A DNA stretch of 64,000 nt, from assembly GCA_026418275.1 (NCBI GenBank), contig JAOABQ010000051.1, positions 1 to 64,000 of the forward strand. The letters run 5' to 3'. The stretch is from Clostridia bacterium. GTDB taxonomy: Bacteria; Bacillota; Clostridia; Acetivibrionales; DSM-2933. The first letter of the stretch is position 1; the number at the start of each line of letters is the position of its first letter. This document shows positions 60,831 through 64,000 of this stretch, in pieces. A program made the translations under genes and the position numbers. The notes beneath the pieces were generated by a model. It did not search any database. It saw only the letters and a program-made list of their open reading frames with translations, and was not told the origin of the DNA.

Positions 60831-61907
60831 TCAATTACAATACTTAGTATATCGGTTAATCTGTCTGCAGCAGACTTCCAGCAGATTCTTTCCTTCTTTA
60901 TACGCCTTCGACCATTCTACAATATTTAATAATGCCTCATTAATATCCATTTTCGGATACCAGCCTAAATAAGTCTTGGCCTTTGAACAATCAAGCTTTA
61001 AGTATTTGGATTCATGTCCAAAGGACTCGGATTCTATCTCATATCCTGCTTTTTCATCCCACAGCTTGCAAATACCTTTTACAACCGCTTCAACAGTTAT
61101 TGCAGAGCTGTTTTCAGGTCCGAAATTCCATGCTTCGGAATATTTGGGGCCATCTAGAAATAGTTTCTGCGCTAAAAGAAGGTAACCTCTTACTGGCTCC
61201 AAAACATGCTGCCATGGCCTTATGGATTGGGGATTCCTTATTATTATCTTCCTGCCTTCAAGCAGAGCCCTTATACAGTCGGGTATCAACCTATTATCTG
61301 CCCAATCCCCGCCGCCAATGACATTTCCTGCTCTTGCAGAAGCAATGCCTACACCATGTTTTTCAAAGTTTTCAGGATTGAAAAATGAAAGCCTATACGA
61401 AGATGTGATTAGTTCAGAGCAGGCCTTACTGCAGGAATAAGGATCGTACCCCCCCATTGGCTCATTCTCCCTGTATGCCCATACCCATTCCTTGTTTTCA
61501 TAACACTTATCGGTTGTAACATTTATAACTGCTTTAACACTTTTGCAATTTTTCACAGCCTCAAAAAGATTCACAGTCCCCATTAAGTTTATATCATAGG
61601 TCTCAACGGTATTCTTATACGATTCTGATACCAATGGCTGTGCAGCCATATGAATGATTATTTCCGGTTCAGCTTTTTGAATTACCGTATTTAAGAGTTC
61701 CCTATCACGGATATCTCCTATTACAGAGTTTACCAGAGAATCTATTTTACATAGTTCAAACATACTTGGCATTGTCGGCGGGTTTAATGCATACCCTGTT
61801 ACTTCTGCTCCAAGCATTGAGAGCCATAAACACATCCAGGATCCTTTAAATCCTGTATGTCCGGTTAAAAAAACTTTTCTGCCTTTCCAAAAACTTTTAT
61901 CCAACAT
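60831..61907 (-). CDS. rfbG: CDP-glucose 4,6-dehydratase (RfbG/DdhB)
   Basis: The 358-residue extended SDR has WKGRKVFLTGHTGFKGSWMCLWL, HMAAQPLVSESYKNTVETYDINLMGTVNLFEA, TDKCYENKEWVWAYRENEPMGG, catalytic YSCSK, and RAGNVIGGGDWADNRLIPD, specific to CDP-glucose 4,6-dehydratase. ATG at 61907 has AGGAG ten bases upstream and gives the family N-terminus; ATG at 61934 would overlap rfbF by 7 bp and is the alternative. Confidence 0.93.
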   Translation of the reverse strand: MLDKSFWKGRKVFLTGHTGFKGSWMCLWLSMLGAEVTGYALNPPTMPSMFELCKIDSLVNSVIGDIRDRELLNTVIQKAEPEIIIHMAAQPLVSESYKNTVETYDINLMGTVNLFEAVKNCKSVKAVINVTTDKCYENKEWVWAYRENEPMGGYDPYSCSKACSELITSSYRLSFFNPENFEKHGVGIASARAGNVIGGGDWADNRLIPDCIRALLEGRKIIIRNPQSIRPWQHVLEPVRGYLLLAQKLFLDGPKYSEAWNFGPENSSAITVEAVVKGICKLWDEKAGYEIESESFGHESKYLKLDCSKAKTYLGWYPKMDINEALLNIVEWSKAYKEGKNLLEVCCRQINRYTKYCN

Positions 61908-61927
61908 ATTGTTATTACTCCTATTTG

Positions 61928-62707
61928 TTACCATAATTTCCACGGTGCATTCCCGCTTTGCCACAGGTTTTCCAATATGTTCCTGTCTCTTAAAGTATCC
62001 ATTGGCTGCCAAAAATTCTTATGCTTATAGGCAACAAGCTCATTTGCCAAAGCCAGGTTTTCCAGGGGTTCCTTTTCTAAAACTGTATTGTCTCCATTTA
62101 TATAATCAAATACCGAAGGCTCCATTACAAAAAATCCGGCATTTACCCAATGACCGTCACCCTTTGGTTTTTCAAAAAATCCGCCTACCATATTATCTTC
62201 AGTAAGTGTAATAGCACCAAATTTCCCGCTCGGCTGAGTGGTAGTTATTGTTGCAGTCTTCCCGTGTGATTTATGGTACTTTACCAGCTCTTTAATGTTA
62301 ACATTGGACACTCCATCACCATATGTCAACATAAATGTTTCATTTCCGATATATGACTGTATTCTTTTTACCCTACCTCCAGTCATAGTATCAAGGCCGG
62401 TATTTACAAGGGTTATCTTCCACTGCTCTGCGGAATTATTGGAATGGTACTGTATATTTTCCTTCCCATCTCTAAAATCGAATGTCACGTCAGACTCATG
62501 AAGAAAGTAATGTGCAAAGTATTCTTTAATGTAGTAACCCTTATATCCAAGGCATATTATAAAATCATTATATCCATGGAATAAATATGACTTCATAATA
62601 TGCCACAGTATGGGCTTTTCACCTATTTCTATCATTGGTTTAGGTTTTATATGAGACTCCTCACTTATTCTTGTCCCATATCCGCCTGCAAGTATGACAA
62701 CTTTCAA
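61928..62707 (-). CDS. rfbF: Glucose-1-phosphate cytidylyltransferase (RfbF/DdhA)
   Basis: The 259-residue nucleotidyltransferase makes CDP-glucose. KVVILAGGYGTRISEESHIKPKPMIEIGEKPILWHIMKSY, YHSNNSAEQWKITLVNTG and FMLTYGDGVSNVN are diagnostic for RfbF. TTG at 62707 follows GGAGGG by seven bases. With rfbG it forms the start of the CDP-sugar branch; the dideoxy-forming RfbH is not in the window. Confidence 0.95.
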   Translation of the reverse strand: MKVVILAGGYGTRISEESHIKPKPMIEIGEKPILWHIMKSYLFHGYNDFIICLGYKGYYIKEYFAHYFLHESDVTFDFRDGKENIQYHSNNSAEQWKITLVNTGLDTMTGGRVKRIQSYIGNETFMLTYGDGVSNVNIKELVKYHKSHGKTATITTTQPSGKFGAITLTEDNMVGGFFEKPKGDGHWVNAGFFVMEPSVFDYINGDNTVLEKEPLENLALANELVAYKHKNFWQPMDTLRDRNILENLWQSGNAPWKLW

Positions 62708-62772
62708 AATTATCCCTCCAAATCGCTAAAATACTGGAAGTATCAAGTGTAATTCATGCTTTATATAATTTA

Positions 62773-63945
62773 TCAATTAATTATTACTTTTGATAAAACA
62801 TCATTCAATTGACCAGAGTATTTTTCATGGTTATTGCACTGCATCTTTTTATAGCCTGATACAATAAAATTTGACTTCAGTTCATTATTCTCCAGCATTG
62901 TACATACTTTTTCTGCCATGTCCTCTATATCCAGCGGATTAAATAACAAGCCCGCATCTCCAACCTGTTCGGGCAACCCGACAACATTTGAACAACATAC
63001 AGCAGTCCCCGTACCAAATGCTTCATATACCGGTATGCTTATGCTTTCAAATAAAGTTGGCATTACAAGCATCTCAGCCATCTTGTATATGGCAGGCATA
63101 TCCTCATAATCAATAAAGCCCAGTATATGAACCTTATTTTCCAATTTTAACTCCTTAATTCTTGCAGTAATATCCAAAAGGTTTTTTCTTAGGATTTCTT
63201 CATCCTTTTTGCCAGTTAGAACCAGATGTACATCCTTATGTTTTGATTCCACCCTTTTAAAAGCTTCTATCAGCCCCATGTGATTCTTATGGAACCAGAA
63301 TTGTGCAGCCGGATAAAAAAGGTATCTGTCAGGCAAACTATATTTAGACTTAACCTTTTCAAATTCATTGGCGCTATAATCCCTTTTGGCTGTTGCCGGA
63401 GGCGGTGCGGGAATAACATTTATCCTGTTCACGTCAGCTTTCAGGAATTTAACAATATCACTCTTTACATAATTTGACTCACATATTATCTGTGTGGCAT
63501 GCTTTGCAACAGCCTTTTTTACTATATACCTTTTTATATTCTCCATTAAAGGGAAAAAATCAGGAAAATACCTTTCCTGAAGGTCATGTATTGTTACAAT
63601 ATATTTTTTTCCGGCAAAAAAATGGGGATAAGGTGATATAGTAGGAGAAATAAAAACATCTATATCAGAAAAAATGCTTTTTTCATACCTGGATAAAGCG
63701 AATGTTTTCAGAAAATAAAATAGCAGTGAAATATTTCTTACGCATTTACTTATTAAGCTATTTTTAATTCCTGAAAGCTTTCGAACCTCAAACCCCAGCT
63801 TATCATAAAGACTATTATTATTTGTGGTAAATATTATATATTTATTGCTTTTTTCACATGCCAAAGCATCTATCATTGACATTGTATATTGGTTTACTCC
63901 TCCGCTATTTTCTCCACTTAGCGCTAAAATGCCAATCTTTTTCAT
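62773..63945 (-). CDS. Glycosyltransferase family 4 (GT-B)
   Basis: The 390-residue enzyme starts MKKIGILALSGENSGGVNQYTMSMIDAL, has ISPYPHFFAGKKYIVTIHDLQERYFPDFFPLMENIKR, and a donor domain with YLFYPAAQFWFHKNHMGLIEAF and LVMPTLFESISIPVYEAFGTGTAVCCSNVVGLPEQVGDAGLLFNP, typical of GT4. GGGAG precedes the ATG by seven bases. The ATG overlaps the stop of the gene upstream as TAATG. Confidence 0.87.
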   Translation of the reverse strand: MKKIGILALSGENSGGVNQYTMSMIDALACEKSNKYIIFTTNNNSLYDKLGFEVRKLSGIKNSLISKCVRNISLLFYFLKTFALSRYEKSIFSDIDVFISPTISPYPHFFAGKKYIVTIHDLQERYFPDFFPLMENIKRYIVKKAVAKHATQIICESNYVKSDIVKFLKADVNRINVIPAPPPATAKRDYSANEFEKVKSKYSLPDRYLFYPAAQFWFHKNHMGLIEAFKRVESKHKDVHLVLTGKKDEEILRKNLLDITARIKELKLENKVHILGFIDYEDMPAIYKMAEMLVMPTLFESISIPVYEAFGTGTAVCCSNVVGLPEQVGDAGLLFNPLDIEDMAEKVCTMLENNELKSNFIVSGYKKMQCNNHEKYSGQLNDVLSKVIIN

Positions 63946-64000
63946 TATCTGCTCCCTGATAATACACCATCTAAGGTTTTAATTAGTTTTTTAAGCTTAC
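63945..64000 (-). CDS. C-terminal end of a gene entering from the right edge
   Basis: Minus-strand codons from the edge read KLKKLIKTLDGVLSGSR and stop at a TAA (63947-63945) that shares its last base with the ATG of the next glycosyltransferase gene. This TAATG coupling and the coding-like composition suggest the end of another polysaccharide gene. The family cannot be determined from 17 residues. Confidence 0.5.
   Translation of the reverse strand, partial: KLKKLIKTLDGVLSGSR

Noticed and set aside
1-64000. tRNA, rRNA, riboswitch, prophage, insertion-sequence transposase and replication origin
   Set aside because: I saw no transposase or integrase proteins and no tRNA or rRNA sequences or conserved riboswitch cores by reading; a covariance-model search would be needed to exclude small RNAs.

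Overview
The window is 64 kb of AT-rich chromosome from an anaerobic, probably spore-forming clostridium. The evidence is an Ech-type [NiFe] hydrogenase, a YtvI-type membrane protein, a Spo0E-like phosphatase, a WalRK two-component operon with YycH and YycI, and gene orders typical of Clostridia (rho-rpmE-DUF1385-prmC). The ech operon with hyp maturation genes resembles the arrangement I recall from cellulolytic clostridia (Ruminiclostridium/Acetivibrio group); that placement is inference.

Region 1 (1-7.5 kb, minus strand): echA-B-C-D-E-F, then hypA, a UPF0126/TRIC membrane protein and hypB. A good promoter lies at about 7512-7540. The operon couples ferredoxin and H2 to ion translocation and carries part of its own nickel-insertion machinery. 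A cluster of GC-rich hairpins sits inside it at 1907-1993.

Region 2 (7.8-13.9 kb): ytvI-like gene (+), then prmC, a DUF1385 protein, rpmE, rho and a cysteine-rich protein (all -).

Region 3 (13.9-16.9 kb, plus strand): a small ABC-export locus. It starts with an ABC ATPase-like protein fused to a LytTR DNA-binding domain, whose ATPase signature and H-loop look degenerate. A 45-residue membrane peptide, an intact ABC ATPase and an ABC-2 permease follow, chained by ATGA overlaps and closed by a perfect palindromic terminator. Three TTCAYCC repeats spaced exactly 21 bp apart lie between the regulator and the export genes and are candidate LytTR sites.

Region 4 (16.9-26.9 kb): walR, walK, a 32-residue ORF, a secreted protein, yycH, yycI, murA, walJ and a PHP-domain protein (minus strand), with a Spo0E-like gene divergent from walR. 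A consensus WalR box covers the -35 region in front of the secreted protein gene.

Region 5 (27 kb to the right edge, minus strand): about 37 kb of surface-polysaccharide genes, read from the right edge toward 27 kb. It encodes four nucleotide-sugar branches: CDP-6-deoxyhexose (rfbF, rfbG, RmlC-like, RmlD-like), dTDP-3-formamido-3,6-dideoxyhexose (rmlA, rmlB, fdtA/qdtA-like, aminotransferase, formyltransferase), a UDP-HexNAc/UDP-HexNAcA pair (tviB/tviC-like), and UDP-N,N'-diacetylbacillosamine (pglF/E/D-like). It also has a PglC-like initiating phosphoglycosyltransferase, many glycosyl- and methyltransferases, a Wzx flippase and two tandem membrane proteins that are GT-C/polymerase candidates. 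Two spacers in this packed operon hold inverted arrays of 7-bp repeats (TAGTTGG-like). One encloses an S23 four-helix-bundle gene and the other is empty; together they look like a small mobile or repetitive element with and without its cargo, and are the most unusual structure in the window.
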